Shown here in pieces: positions 27,900 to 40,166 of a DNA stretch of 64,000 nucleotides. Source of the DNA: Coptis chinensis (Eukaryota; Streptophyta; Magnoliopsida; Ranunculales; Ranunculaceae); contig JADFTS010000073.1 in the NCBI GenBank assembly GCA_015680905.1, positions 1 through 64,000 on the forward strand. Reading direction: 5' to 3'. A program made the translations under genes and the position numbers. The number at the start of each line of letters is the position of its first letter. The stretch's first letter is position 1. Under the pieces are notes generated by a model. It saw only the letters and a list, made by a program, of their open reading frames with translations. It was not told where the DNA came from and did not search any database.

Positions 27900-28402
27900 T
27901 TTAATAAATAATACTCTAACCAAGGACACGATTATGGGCCAAAGTTTGGACTTTAGTAAAGTACATACATAATTAGAAGACTTTGGGCTTTTCACGTTGT
28001 TCATACATTTTTTTTGCTAGATACGCTGTTCGTTTTCACTATCAACTCTACATACGTTGATAAATAGTAGCAAATAAATAATAGTTCGGTTAATACGAAT
28101 TTTATCGCTCCAATTCGTTGATTCTTCTTCCATCACAACTTAACGATTCAATATGTAAGTGCAAATTTATACATAAACAAAAAGTTCTTAATAAATAATA
28201 CTCTGACCAAGGACACGACTATGGGCCACAGTTTGGGCATTTGTAAAATACATACATAATTAAAAGACTTTGGACGCAAGTTTATACATGAACAAAAAAA
28301 TTCTTCATAAATAATACTCTGACCAAAGACACGACTATGGGCCAAAGTTTGGGCTTTCGTAAAATACAAACATAATTAGAAGACTTTGGGCTTTTCAAGA
28401 TA
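27900..28402. repeat. Three related copies of a unit of about 90-118 bp
   Basis: Copies at about 27903-27995, 28189-28275 and 28309-28402 share AATAATACTCT, ACCAAGGACACGA and TATGGGCCA, then ATACATAATTAGAAGACTTT. Copies 2 and 3 are also preceded by a shared AAGTTTATACATGAACAAAA-like lead (28161 and 28276), giving a period of about 115 bp. Confidence 0.75.
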
Positions 28403-29767
28403 TGCAGATTATCTTTCAGACCGTTGATCATGAAACGGCGTATGGAAAAGACAGGCTTGAAGAAGATGATAACGCGTTCGTAAACCTGGTGGAACAACTA
28501 ACAAAATATCACATTTAATCATAGAATGAATGGGATTCCGTTTATTTCTTCACTTCTAATTCTAATCTCACTAATTATTCTTCTTCTTCCAGCTATTTAT
28601 TATTCTTAATTCACATCCATCATATATAAAGATTATCTTCAAAGCATATTGTAGTACAAAACACTTCCTCCTCTTGCTAAGGTTTGCCTACATCGTAACA
28701 TAAAATATAACACAAAATGTTGCACAATGTAGCAACTACCACGAGCATGTTAAATTTTTTTTTCTTAATAAGGTGCATTGTAACTCAAATGTGTTGTTCA
28801 AATATGTAATTTCTTTCCTTTACTAAAGTTGAAAAAGTATGTAGTTGATTTCTTCATGCCTTCACGTCTATTTTGTGTTTTGACATTAGCACTCAAGTTG
28901 AAAAAGTGTTACGTGCATTAGAAAGAATGAAGCAATAGTCTTTAATATCGAACTCTGGTATACCACATTCGGAATTCAAATGTAAATGAAGTCAACGTCC
29001 TCAATTACACGGTGGCTCGGGGAAACAAAATTAGGTAATGAGCCCCGAGAATTCAAAAAAAGTACTTCTTAAAATCAGACCATGCGAAGAAGATTATAAA
29101 GCTGAGAACTCAATTTGCAGAAATTTACAAGCCGATCAAGTTCATTATTCATAATAAGAGCTTATTCAATGGCTATATCAGATATCCAATTGCCTTATTT
29201 TTTATCTGTAAAAAAAATTATTGTTTTACTGCATAATTAATTGAATGCAAAACACTAATGTAGCGTTTTTCCTATAATCCTTGGAGTATCTAACTTCATA
29301 ATACAAATTATAATAAATGAGATATATTTGAAATACCGAGTTATAAATTATAATTTTCATATAACTGGACTTTACTAAGAAGAAACAAAACATCTCAAAA
29401 AAATTCATGGAGTTCACAATTGGAATTCATGTGATATCCTGTCACAATGTGATTGTCGCTATATTATTTCCAGCGCAACAACGCTCTCAAACTGCAACAT
29501 ACTATCATACTATCAATTTTCAAATGTTTAAAATGATTGTTTATTATTCACCACATATGTTTTGAGTCATTAAGAACAATCAATTGCAACAAATGGCACA
29601 CATCAATTACCAGGTTATATCTTCTTTGTTTAATTTGATGTCATATGCTCATTGCCAAATTTTAGATCAACCTATTTGTCGTTCTTTATATTAATAATTA
29701 AGTAAATGCTATGGATATTTATCTACTCATAGATAACTCCATTATTAATGCGTACATGAAAACAATC

Positions 29768-29796
29768 CCCGTTCGTTGAACGGGCTCAAAAACTAG
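29768..29796 (+). mobile_element. Helitron 3' terminus
   Basis: A perfect 7-bp stem with 3-nt loop, CCCGTTC-GTT-GAACGGG (29768-29784), is followed 8 nt later by CTAG (29793-29796) and then T. A short GC hairpin just before CTRR with insertion before T is the classic 3' end of plant Helitrons. I did not find a convincing TC 5' end, so the extent is unknown; the element would lie to the left and could cover much of the repeat-rich region before it. Confidence 0.65.
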
Positions 29797-30174
29797 TGTA
29801 AGCAAATAATTGTACCTATTCAAATTTGTAATGTAACCCGAACCCACTGCTATGTGACAGTATCAAGAAGCGCCATGATCAAAAGTGTTTAAACACCAGA
29901 TGGTTATAAATAACCCGAACACAACACATAGAAATAGATAGAAGTTCCCGATTAACTGAACATAATAGATAGAAACTAAAATAGAAAATATTAATTCTAG
30001 GCGGAAGCATCTCATGCATGACTTGTGGTTTTCAACTAATTAGTAGAACATGTCCCAAATTCCCCACATGCACGGTCAGATTTCCCTGCAACAAATTCCA
30101 CTGAATCAGAAACTCAAGTGATCAGAAGTATACTTCAAAATCATCAAAGACAGAATTTTATGCACTTTGAAGCA

Positions 30175-30579
30175 GGGCCCAAAATATCGCCGAGATATCT
30201 GATATCTCGCCGATATATCAGGGTAAATTGGTACACCGATATCGATATTTCCGATATATATCCACCAAATATTGAACCCCTTTTTTTCCGAGATATATCG
30301 GAATTTCCGATATAAAAGTTTATATCGCCGATATAAACGATATTTCCGAGATAATCGATATATATCGGTTGACTTTTTGACCAATTGTTAATATTGAAAT
30401 TTCCGAAATATCCGATATATCCGAGATACATCGGCGAGATATCCGAGATATATCGGTGAGATATCCGATATTTTAGAAACTTTGGACTGGTCACCAAAAA
30501 AACCGAGATATCCAATATATCCGATATATCTCGGTTTTTTAGTACACCGATATATTAACCGATATCGAAATTTTGGGCC
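30175..30579. mobile_element. GATATC-rich MITE, copy 1
   Basis: About 405 bp starting GGGCCCAAAATATCGCCGAG and ending CGATATCGAAATTTTGGGCC, so the ends are imperfect inverted repeats. The body is made of CCGATATATC/GATATATCGG words and is strongly self-complementary. A second copy in the same orientation lies at 44498-44903 and differs at only a few sites. Open frames on both strands here are by-products of the repeats. I see no clear target duplication. Confidence 0.75.
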
Positions 30580-31077
30580 TTGGGTACGATTATATCCACT
30601 TGTTATCGACCAAAAAAGATAACCATTTCATGCCAAGTCCGAGACAAATATACACAATCTCAATAGTTCTCAATGTTATCCCAGAAATTTGATCTTAATT
30701 TGCATCTCAATTTTGCATCAAAAAATAAATAAATAAATTGTATCTCAAGTTGACAGAGCTATATAAGAAAGCTAAAAAGTAAAAACTACACAAGTCAACG
30801 AACTTATATATAAGAAATGGGTCCACAACTATCTTTTGTAAAGCAAAGTTTGTTGAACCAAAAAGCACTAGTGCGTAAGAAGTCTTTCACCCTAGTAGAC
30901 GAACTTATAGGTACATAACACATTTTGTTTCAGTTTTATTGGTTGATAGTCGATGGTTTAGTTGCTTACATTGTGGAATTTTATATTCCCAAGATAATCC
31001 ACTTGAACAACAAAGTGAGAGAGATCATACAGTCGCCAAAGATGTTGTTCCTGAAGAGCCTCATAGTTTTACCAGAA

Positions 31078-31795
31078 TCAGCTACGATTGCAATAGGTGT
31101 GTTTGATAAACTCGATGAACTGACTAGAATAGTTTGCATCCTTTTTATCAAGGCCCAGAAGTTCTTCTTGAACTTTTTGAAAGTCGGTGTCTTTGTGATC
31201 AAATACAGTGGCATTGTTGGCTTTGTGCAAAGGTGGGCATCCTGTTATATCCCAACAAAAATCAGAACTATGATTTGTGCACCCACAGTGCTCACAAGGA
31301 GCAAAATCACCCATACCACGACCACATCCACTCTCTTGGCTACGACCACGACTGGCTCTACCCTTTTTACCTCCATTACCATGACTAAAGGAAGAGTTAT
31401 CATAATTATTGCTGCTTGGAGGGATCAATAAAGCTACACTATCATTATGCCTTGGACGGGGTGCAGTAATACGAGAAAGACGAGAATAAGCTTCAAACAG
31501 AATAGGGAGCTTTGATTTAGCCTGAACTTGGGCCTTCACATTAGCAAACTCAGGACGTAGACCATATAGGAATTTTGAGACTCAAAATTCCTCTATTTGT
31601 TTCTTCAACTGATTGATATTTGTAGTCAGTGGGTGATAAATATGTAGTTCTTCCCACTTGCTACAAAGAGACTTATAATACTCAGAAATAGACATATCTC
31701 CTTGAGTTAGTTCAAAGATGTTCTCATACAACTTGTGTGGAATCATTGGAAGTTTGAGTGTATAGTCCATATTTCCTGGGTTGGCAACTTGGCAT
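31078..31795 (-). mobile_element. Ty1/copia gag remnant
   Basis: The minus-strand frame at 31582-31830 reads IFELTQGDMSISEYYKSLCS and KWEELHIYHPL, the core of the copia gag (UBN2/retrotran_gag) domain. The next piece (31078-31539) continues KAQVQAKSKLPILFEAYSRL, then a Gly/Arg-rich linker and a CCHC-like knuckle (CEHCGCTNHSSDFCW). Two frames are needed and pol is missing, so it is dead. Its upper end meets CASP-like similarity at about 31796, so this element or a rearrangement replaced the 5' part of that gene copy. Confidence 0.75.
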
Positions 31796-33640
31796 ACCTT
31801 TATGTCACTGTGCAAGGGACCAAAGATCACTAGGTTTTTTTTTTGGTCAAACTCATGTCATTTCATTACTGCAACTTGTAATGATCATTTCATACAATCC
31901 TTTTCTTCAGCTGTTTGCTTTGGCAATGGGGTCCCAACTACTCTGGAGCTTGGGACGTGCACGTCTTGATATTTATGCTTTGAGAACGAAGGGAGCCCTA
32001 CAGCGCACCCTCGGCTGATCTTTGCCTTCGCTTACGGTGATTGGGTAATGATTTATCGCTATTAATCTTCATATAAATCCTGCATAGAGACGTACTACAT
32101 TTTGCTGCTACAATTTTGAGACATGTGTGTTTGAACAAAACCTTTATTTTGTCGAGAATATTATGAAAAATGAACTCTCTCTCTCTCCATTCTGAATGTG
32201 TTACTTAATGGCGCATTATATTAGGGAAGTGTGATATGTGTTTTAACTTGTAAATTATTCTATCTGCTGTAATTCATTCCGCACAACTTCCTGTATGTGT
32301 GGAGGTTCCTAAGAAGTGTAAGATGCAAGACTATGGCCTGAAAACTGATGGTTGTGGGTCTAAACCTATCTCCCACCAAAACTTAAAATGGTAGGCTCAA
32401 ACATCCAGCTATATAAAACTTCTTAGAGCAAGTCCAATGGGGTGTTATATGGGCTGCTAAAGGTCCATATAGCACCCCAAACACCAAAATGTCATTCCAA
32501 TGGAGCTGCTAGAAGGGTCCTAAATATGGCTGCTGTGATAAACCCCAGCCAAATTTGTGGCTTTGTCTAGTAGCTGCCACAATTATGTTCCGGGAGACGG
32601 ACGTCAGATTTTCTACCGTCTGTATGTTAAATTTCGACGGACGGTACACTTTCTGCCGTCTGTGCTTTAACTTTCAACTTAAGTTATGAAAATATTGGAC
32701 AGACGGCAGACTTTCTGCCATCCGTATCAATTTGGCACTCCAACTTTAAAACCCCATTGGAACTGTTTTTCGGTTTTCACATGCCAAATTTGACTTGCCT
32801 AGCTAAAGCTGCCAAAAAAGCTTAAGTGACACCTTTTAGCAGCTCTCCATTGGACTTGCTCTTAGATACTTCCACAAAGCTTACAGGTCTCAGTGAAGAT
32901 GGTCCCTCTGTTCCTCAATTTTTTAAAAATTTCTTTGACAAGTGAGACTCTTTAGTAAATTACTGCAGGTGACTGTCGCTCTATCACTGGCGACAGCTTG
33001 CTCATCAGCGGCGGTGACAGTTTTATATGTTACAGATTAGAACGTTTGCAGTCAGCATCCAGCACTCTATTGCATCAGATTCCAAGTCTCTGTAGCTTTG
33101 GATTTCATCACTTGGCTCCTCATTGCCATAGGTTCTCTTGTTACGTTTTGGATACTGGGATCTGTTGGAAGTTGGAAGTTGGAAGTGCGCTCCTCCTCAC
33201 TCCCTCAGTCGAACACAGTTAATCAGGCACGCATTATACTGCTTAATTAGGTTTAGATGTTAATAGTTCTATACCACACCCCTTACTTTTTGGGTGTTCC
33301 TAATATGTAAAAGGAATTTATAGGTAATGTATATATTGTCATTCTGTTTTACTGTTTTACTGCATCAGTTTTAGTAGAAACGTTGATTCTTAAACCTGTG
33401 GATGCAATATCTGCATAAGTGCACATATCCCGCCATCAATGGAGAGAAACAAGAAAAGTGATTAATCAAGAGCAAAACTTACGATATTGCTTACATTGGA
33501 ATGTAAAATTCCAAGTATACATTGGCTGTATATTTTCGCTAGGAGTGTTGTTCTGGTTCATGGCCAGTGTCTGATCTAGTTAAGAACATCGAGGGTTACG
33601 GTTCTTGAACACCTTGATCTCTTTTTAAACAAGAAAACGA
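31796..33640 (+). pseudogene. CASP-like 5B gene, copy A, 5'-truncated pseudogene
   Basis: Exon 2 (31911-32044, after TTTTCTTCAG) and exon 3 (from 32969, after CTGCAG) correspond to those of the two intact copies at 37755 and 40167; introns and 3' flank are also alike. Recognisable parts are GSQLLWSLGRARLDIYALRT and VTVALSLATACSSAAVTVLY. Damage: exon 1 is absent (copia gag lies there). Exon 2 is 134 nt instead of 133 with internal indels. Exon 3 has a TAG soon after LYVTD and later shifts frame. Intron 2 holds a MITE (32426-32861). Confidence 0.8.
32426..32861. mobile_element. MITE, PIF/Harbinger (Tourist-like), in intron 2 of copy A
   Basis: 436 bp with inverted ends GAGCAAGTCCAATGG and CCATTGGACTTGCTC, flanked by TTA (32423-32425 and 32862-32864). 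The inside contains repeated CAGACGGCAGA/TCTGCCGTCTG words. The two intact CASP-like copies lack it, so it inserted after the duplication. Confidence 0.85.
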
Positions 33641-33918
33641 ACTACAGTACAAACGGTCTCATTTACTCTATTTGATGGTGATATATATTTCATTAATTAG
33701 CCATATACGTCAATCTCAGATCATTGATGTTTCTTGTGTAGACCATCTTTTGTTTTCAGACCATATGGAAGTAATTCGAAAATGCAACTAATCCATCCAT
33801 TCTCAGTTTGCATGTGTCCTACTGTGGATTTTCTTAATCTAATGCAAACGCGAAAACATGCATTGAAATACAATAATCTTGTGTGTGGGTTTGGCGCTTT
33901 AAAATACCGTGGGGGATA

Positions 33919-35326
33919 ATGGCTCAAAGCCAGTCACAATCCAGTATTACTACTCCACGTAAGCAAAGTCAAGAGACCATTTTTCTTTTCGTTTCTGTTT
34001 CTGCGATCAAAAACCCTTATTACCTTCTCGCGCCCGCTCTCTCTCTAACCCAAAATGGTACTTTTCCTTCCTCCTACCGCAACTTTACTGGAACTCACCC
34101 CTCCCGTACACACACCACCACCACCCCAGAGTTTTTTTTCTTTTTCAATTTCACGAACAGGGAAGAGCTTCTGGCATATGTTAATGCATTGCAAGCAGTC
34201 AAGCACAAGTTGAAAGGTTCTATATTCTCATCTCTTGTTGTCAGACAATTTGCATAAAATTTGTTATGTTTTCTGTTTTTGATGGTTTCCTAGCTATGAT
34301 CAATCGCTTGCTTCCAAACCTGGTTTTGCATTACGTTTCTGATTTTCCATATTGCACCATACCATCTTTTATTAGTTCACTTATCTTATTTGTTTTATTA
34401 GTCAATATTTTGTTCAATTTGATGAATAAGTACGTTTCATTTTCAATATAATATGTCGTTGTCATGTTGATCTATGGTTGCCTTGATTTTCAGCATTAGG
34501 CCATGTCAGAATAACTGTACCTTAAGCACGATTCTGCATTTCATAGGAAGAATGGTTTTATGAATCTCAACGTAAAAGCATGGCTGAAAGTGCAAGTTTT
34601 GTTTATAAATGATAGCTATTCTAATTCCACCCAATTTTAATTAACACATCCAAAGGCTTGACATGCTGGTTTCTGTTAGTGTCAAAGGTCACACTATGCA
34701 TAATGACTTCAAATCTCTTGTCATTTTTGAAGCAGCAAGCATTTCTTGTAAAACCCCTACAAGAATCAGTAGTGTAAAGCAGCACACATTCATGTTTCCA
34801 AAATTTAATCCATATCCTTAAGAAAAAGGTAGTGTAACGTGTGCAATCAGATGAATCTTTGTTAGAGTGGTTCATTGTTGTTTAAGAGTTCTTATTAAGG
34901 TTTAAGCCCATTTTCGTTTCTTCCAAATTATGAAAACTTAACAGTTGTCATCATTTTGACAGACAACAAAGTGATACAAAGCAGGTTCTTGAAGAGAGGA
35001 TGGAGTCCTGTTCAGATACTATTGACTTGCTTCCATTGACAAAGCACGTGGACTTGTCATATGAGAATGTGGATAAAGCATGTCTCAGCGATTCGAGATC
35101 AATATCAGTTTCTAGGGATGGTGTAGTTCAGTTGGATGTTGATCAGGTTCATCCCCGATCCATAGGAGATGGTGAGTGGAGTGATGTACAGGCAACAGAT
35201 TCAAGGATATCTGATGTAAGGGAAATCATGCCCGAGGCAACAGGTACTAGCTTAGATATTCTTGTGATAACTCTACCAGTTGATGACCACCGTGAGCATG
35301 ACAGAAACTCGTTTCATCAACCTTGA
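33919..35326 (+). CDS. Uncharacterised two-exon candidate gene
   Basis: A first open stretch from the ATG at 33919 is Ser/Gln/Thr-rich and ends in NREELLAYVNALQAVKHKLK before a possible GT donor at about 34216. A second open stretch, 34962-35326, follows a plausible TTTTGACAG acceptor and reads QVLEERMESCSDTIDLLPLT, then an acidic, Ser/Asp-rich tail to a stop at 35324. The two do not join in frame with the splice sites I chose, so a middle exon may be missing or the pieces may be unrelated. I do not recognise a family. The helical ALQAVKHKLK ending and acidic tail are all that can be said. This is a weak call. Confidence 0.25.
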
Positions 35327-35998
35327 TATTTGACGTCTGTAAAAGAACTTAAAAAATGTGAGAGTCCATAAGTTTTTTTGAGTGACATTATTTGTAGCAG
35401 TCAGTTCAGTTCAATCAATTTATAGATCTCTGTCTGTGCAGTGTTCAACTTTGGGTGTATGTATGTCTTTGAAATCTTTTAACTTATATATATCCAAATT
35501 GGTGATAAGTGCTGGTGTAACACTATAACGCTGATTTTTGAAACAGTTAGAGATTATGTATTTATGTTGATGGTGATATCAAGGATACCTGTTGTAAAAC
35601 TTTCTAGATATTGACAATTGTGTTTATATGACACTAATGAAAGCGAACTGCAGAGGCGTTAACATGGGAGTAATTGACATTTTGATATTTGCATTTAAAG
35701 CCTCTGGATAAACAACTTGCACTTGTATTTCATTCTGCGGCATTGATTTTGTTCAGTCAGAAATTGCAAAAAATGATTTAGTGAATTAACACTACTCAAA
35801 GAGGCAAAAGATCCAATTGATTTTTCAAGAGTGTAAACACTGAGAAAAAGCCATCCTCTTCTGAAAAATCAGGAAAGCTTAGTTACATCTTCTTTGGAAA
35901 CAGTACAGTAAGGTTACAAATTCTGTAATGAACAAGATCTCAAATGATCGTCAAATCAATGTATACAGCTTCAGTTGATGATACTGAGAAAAAGGCTT

Positions 35999-36783
35999 TC
36001 AACAATATGCAAGTGCAACTCGGACCTTCTTAGCTGCTGATGTGGACAAGCATAATTCACTCCCTCCAAAATTTAGCTTGGCCTGAAAATTACTACCATG
36101 TGATATCTGCTTCACAAATTCAGTGAAGCAGGTCCAGTTATCACGTTCAAATAGAGTCTGCCCCATTCTCAGAAAGTTGAAGGAGAAGAACAGCTCGTCA
36201 AGACCGTCTGAATAAAACCTGGACATCTTCAGCACCTGCTACAATGACTGGTTATTGAGTCTTGCTACAGAATTTTCACCATCAAGAGGTAGATCAGATG
36301 CCCAGGCAGCCAACAGAATTTGTCTAAGCAACCCTTCTGAACTGCTGAGTGGATGCATCTGCTTCTCCTCCGAGTCTCTCATTTCAAAGCCAACACAGCA
36401 TAAGATCACTCCATACCTACCAAAGAGGCGAGCTATGGGGAGGTATCCATCTCTGATAGAGGTATTGTAGTAACCAGCAGTCAACTCAGACAGATGAGAT
36501 TCGGTGCCATAGTGCCAGTGCATCCCTGCCAATTTCCCAGAAATGCTTACTCCAGTCCCCCAAAATATGGTTTATGCCGTCAGACACAGCCTCTCCCCAT
36601 GTAGAAGCAACATACCAGAGTGCCATTCAAGAAAAAATCTGCCGTATTCCAAGACCCATCACTTTTAAAAAATTCTGTTTCTTCAGGATTCTGCATCAAA
36701 TTGCCAGCTCCAAGATGACCACCATTTCCCCACTCTCGCATTCCAACCTCTTGTGCGCATGCATTCAGAGAAGCAAGCATATA
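35999..36783 (-). pseudogene. Beta-amylase (BAM9-like) pseudogene, last exon only
   Basis: Glycoside hydrolase family 14 cleaves maltose from starch; BAM9 relatives are plastid proteins with little or no catalytic activity. After the acceptor TTGTACAG at 36784 the minus strand reads YMLASLNACAQEVGMREWGN, NLMQNPEETEFFKSDGSWNT, AGMHWHYGTESHLSELTAGY and YNTSIRDGYLPIARLFGRYG. It continues GENSVARLNNQSL, KMSRFYSDGLDEL and NFLRMGQTLFERDNW. Damage: a frameshift before FFLEW, a TAA just after HGERLCLTA (about 36570), and a TAG where a sense codon is expected after NNQSL (36239-36241). No upstream exons were found between 36784 and 37754, so only the C-terminal half remains. It sits between CASP-like copies A and B, on the opposite strand. 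Confidence 0.75.
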
Positions 36784-37754
36784 CTGTACAATTGAAGAGA
36801 AGAAAATTGAATCTAAAGCAATCCCATTGTATAACAATACACAAGGTATAGTTGTATTTGTATAGTGTATAATGTTTATACAAACAAATGTGGCAAAACT
36901 ATAAATTCCATATCATAGCACCTTAAGAACAAACTGTCATAGCAGGAACTCCCTCCCTTTTACCCCACAAAATCGTTAACAAACTGTCAATTACCCTTAT
37001 AATTCAGATTCACGACCAAAATAATGTCCTAAACAAAATGGAATTTAACGTCTTGCACTCCCGCTCTGAAGGTAATTTTATTCGTAACAACCAATGAGTG
37101 AAGAATCGCTGGAAACCTTGGGAGATGGGTTGCAATGTAAATAATTTAACAACCAATGAGTGAACAAACAATTTATTTTAAGACAGAATGTAAATAAATC
37201 GAAACAAATCAAGGCTTATTATTATTTCTCTAGTTCTTGCAGTTAGCCAACAAACGGGACGTTCTTTGTCGACACTACATCAACCAATCAATCAATTAGA
37301 TCAAATTAACAAACGAAACCTCAACAAATCAATTTACCTGGTCACACGTCTTTGAGAGTCCAAAGAATTGATCTTTATCACATTTGACTCGTTTTGAAGA
37401 TGGGGAAAAGAGAATGGGAACCTTACGTGGATATGACACGTCACCAGCCACCTCATTGTGCTTTGGTGTGTGATTAAATTAGATAGTTAGCCAAGTGTAC
37501 CAATTCAAGAAACTATAAAGTCAAAAGTTACAAAAAAAAACGCGCTAAAGAGCACTATAAAATGTACCAATTCAAGAAACTGGAAAGAACAGAGCAACCA
37601 GCAACGTGACTGAATTCAGATAAAAGACAAAACAAACGTTAATACCTTTACTGAACATCTCCATCATGCGTTTTCATTTACTTCAAAACCACTTTGTTGG
37701 ATCAATGAAATTGGTTTTGGGGAAGTGGAGAGAGAGAGAAAAAAGAAGAAGAAA
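36784..37754. other. Intergenic, probable promoter side of CASP-like copy B
   Basis: No gene seen. The last 300 bp lead into copy B on the plus strand. GTACCAATTCAAGAAACT occurs twice (about 37498 and 37563). I see no clearly placed TATA box. Confidence 0.3.
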
Positions 37755-39230
37755 ATGAAGAGTTTGATAGGAGGGCCAGGGACATTAAGTGGATTGGTTT
37801 TGAGAGTTGCGCAAGTTTTATTTGCTTCTACTTCAATTGAAGTTATGGATTCTGCTTTGAATTCTCATAGCTTCATTACTTTCTGGTAATGTTTTTTTTT
37901 TTTTTTCTTTTGTTTTGGATTTTTCAGGACCTGTTTGGTTAATATTGAAAAATGTATGTTATCTGCATTTCGTAATTTGTAGAAATGTAGGGGACCCAAA
38001 CTTTCCCCTTATAAATTATGATGTTTGTGTTGCTCAATTTTTAAGTCATGAAAAATGTGTGTATGTATAGTTGCACAATAGTTGATTGAAGGCTTCAAGC
38101 AAGCCCTTATTTCTCCATGAACTAATTCTTCTTCTTTCTTTTTTGAAGGATGGTGAAAGATTTGAAGGGTTTAATCTTGCTTGTTTAATTTCAATGCCCA
38201 TTGCAGTAGTTCACATAGTATTTTGCAGCGATGGACCTGTGATATGTTCATTGCTTGTTTTGATTCAATGCCCATTGCAGTACTGCACATACACCTGGGC
38301 TAGCAGACCTTTTATGTCATCACCCAAGGGACCGAAGATCATTAGTTTTGTTGTCAAACTCATGTCTTTTTGTTGTTGCAACTATGTAATGATCATTTCA
38401 TTAATCCTTTTCTTCAGGTTGTTGATTAATTTAATGGCGCTCCAACGGCTCTGGAACTTGGTACTTGCATGTCTTGATGTCTTTGCTTTGAGAATGAAGA
38501 GAGAATTTCAGAACCCTTTGCTAGTCTGCTTGTTGGTTGTCGGCAATTGGGTAATGATTTATCCCTGTAAAAATCTTCATATAAATCCTGCATAGAGACC
38601 TACATCGTTTTGCAGCTACAAATCTGAGACAAATGTGCCTGAACTAAACCTTTATTTTCTCGAGAAAATTATGAAAATGAATTTTCTCTGAATGTATTAC
38701 TCTATGGTACATTATAAATAGTTTCCGCGAAGTATGATATGTGTTGTAACTTGTAAATCATTCTCTGTGCTAGCTGTAACTCGTCCCACACAACTTCCAG
38801 TTTATGTGGAGGTTCCTAAGAAGTGTAAGATGCAAGATCATGGCCTGAAAAGTGATATGGTTGTGGACCTCAAACTTTCCTCACCAGAACCTAAAATGTT
38901 AGGCTCAAACATTTTGCTGTCTACAGCAAAAAGTTTATAGACCTCCCTAAGAGATTCATAGACCTGTTCCCCATTTTCTTCCCATGTTTCATTGAAAACT
39001 GATACACTTTATTTTAATGAATACAGGGGATTGCCATTCTATTACTTGCGACCACTTGCTCATCAGCTGCGGTGATAGTTTTTTGTACTACAGATTTGAA
39101 CATTTGCAGTCATTGGCCAGTCTCTTCCAGCAGATTCCAAGTCTCTGTAGCTTTTGCTTTCATCACTTGGTTCCTTTCTGCCATATCTTCTGTTGTTACG
39201 TTTTGGATGCTGGCATCCGTTGGAAATTGA
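37755..39230 (+). CDS. CASP-like protein 5B, copy B (intact)
   Basis: CASP-like (UPF0497/MARVEL-related) proteins are small four-helix membrane proteins; the CASPs proper scaffold the Casparian strip, while CASP-like 5 roles are poorly known. Three exons: 37755-37885, 38418-38550 and 39027-39230, all with GT..AG borders and matching phases (2, 0), giving 155 residues. Exon 1 reads MKSLIGGPGTLSGLVLRVAQ, the family start. Helices: around VLFASTSIEVM; LMALQRLWNLVLACLDVFAL; ILLLATTCSSAAVIVFC; and AFAFITWFLSAISSVVTFWM. The loop after helix 3 keeps Cys and SSSRFQVS. Compared with copy C, exon 1 is less conserved (VMDSALNSHSF for [11 protein letters not shown]) and the third-exon start is GIAILL instead of VTATLS, so constraint may be relaxed. 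Confidence 0.85.
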
Positions 39231-40166
39231 AGTTAGAAGACGGGCACCTCCTTACTCACTTAATCTAACACACTCAATCAGACACACAATATACTGCTTA
39301 CGACTTTTTGGTGTGATCCAAATATGCAAAAAGAATTTACACGTAGTGTTATTTGTAGTATAAATTATAGATTCTTGAATCTGTGGATTCAATACCCGGA
39401 CAACAGTGTAGAGAAACAAGAAACTGATTATTCAAGAACGAAAATACGGATACTGCTTACATTGGCTTATAAATTTCAAGTTTACATTGCCTCCATATTT
39501 TGGCTAGGAGTCCTTTTTTGGTTCATGGTCATTGGCTTATGGTTCATCAATCTAATTAAGAACATAGTTGCTTTATCATGGTTCATCACCATCATTTCAA
39601 CCTCAAAATGGGACGTTTCCCTCCCAGGCAACAACACACCCCGTAGTGTAGTAGGTCTTCTTCTTCACTTGCTTAACCCTCCTTCTCAACCAAACCCAAC
39701 TCTCTCCCCCCACCCACAAACCCATCTCTCTCTTCTCCACCCTCGGCCTTCACGCCCCCACCGTTGTGAACTTCTCATCATCAAAGTACAGTAGGCTCAA
39801 ACCCAATAACAGCCCAATGAGTCTTTTTCAGGCACAAGCCCAAATAGACAAAAAGGCGCTAAAGAAAAAGTAAAAAAAAAAAAAAAAAAAAAAAAGGTGA
39901 ATCAAATTAATGAAAGGCAGCAGTTGAGGAAAACTTGAAAACAACTCAACAACTAAAAACAAAACAAAACAGTCTATTAATTTCTTACGTCTTAAACATC
40001 TCGATCACAAATAACCATAACACTTCAATTACAAGAAAGACTCTTAACCATAACTTTCAGTTGAAAAAAAATATAGTTTCAAGTTAATCCATGAGAGGGT
40101 TTTTGAATTCTTGGGGTGTGGGGTGTAAGAGAACCTTTTTGTTGATACTTTGAAAGAAAGAGAGAA
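39231..40166. other. Spacer between CASP-like copies B and C
   Basis: The first 350 bp or so resembles the 3' flank of the other copies, as expected from segmental duplication. The rest is the probable promoter of copy C, with a CT/CCC-rich stretch (39640-39770) and a poly-A run (39869-39895). No other gene seen. Confidence 0.4.

Noticed and set aside
30106..30515. Overlapping long open frames on both strands rich in Tyr, Ile, Ser and Arg
   Set aside because: They are by-products of the stop-poor GATATC-type repeats of the MITE; the same frames recur at 44292-44937 in the second copy.
31134..31431. Plus-strand frames opposite the copia gag
   Set aside because: The minus strand has the gag core and zinc knuckle; the plus frames are shadows.
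34621..34875. Minus-strand frame between the two pieces of the doubtful gene
   Set aside because: No similarity, no start context, and it lies in sequence that looks intronic.
39324..39794. Open frame of 156 codons after CASP-like copy B
   Set aside because: The first half is the duplicated 3' flank shared with copies A and C, and the second half is the CT/CCC-rich promoter of copy C; no protein family.
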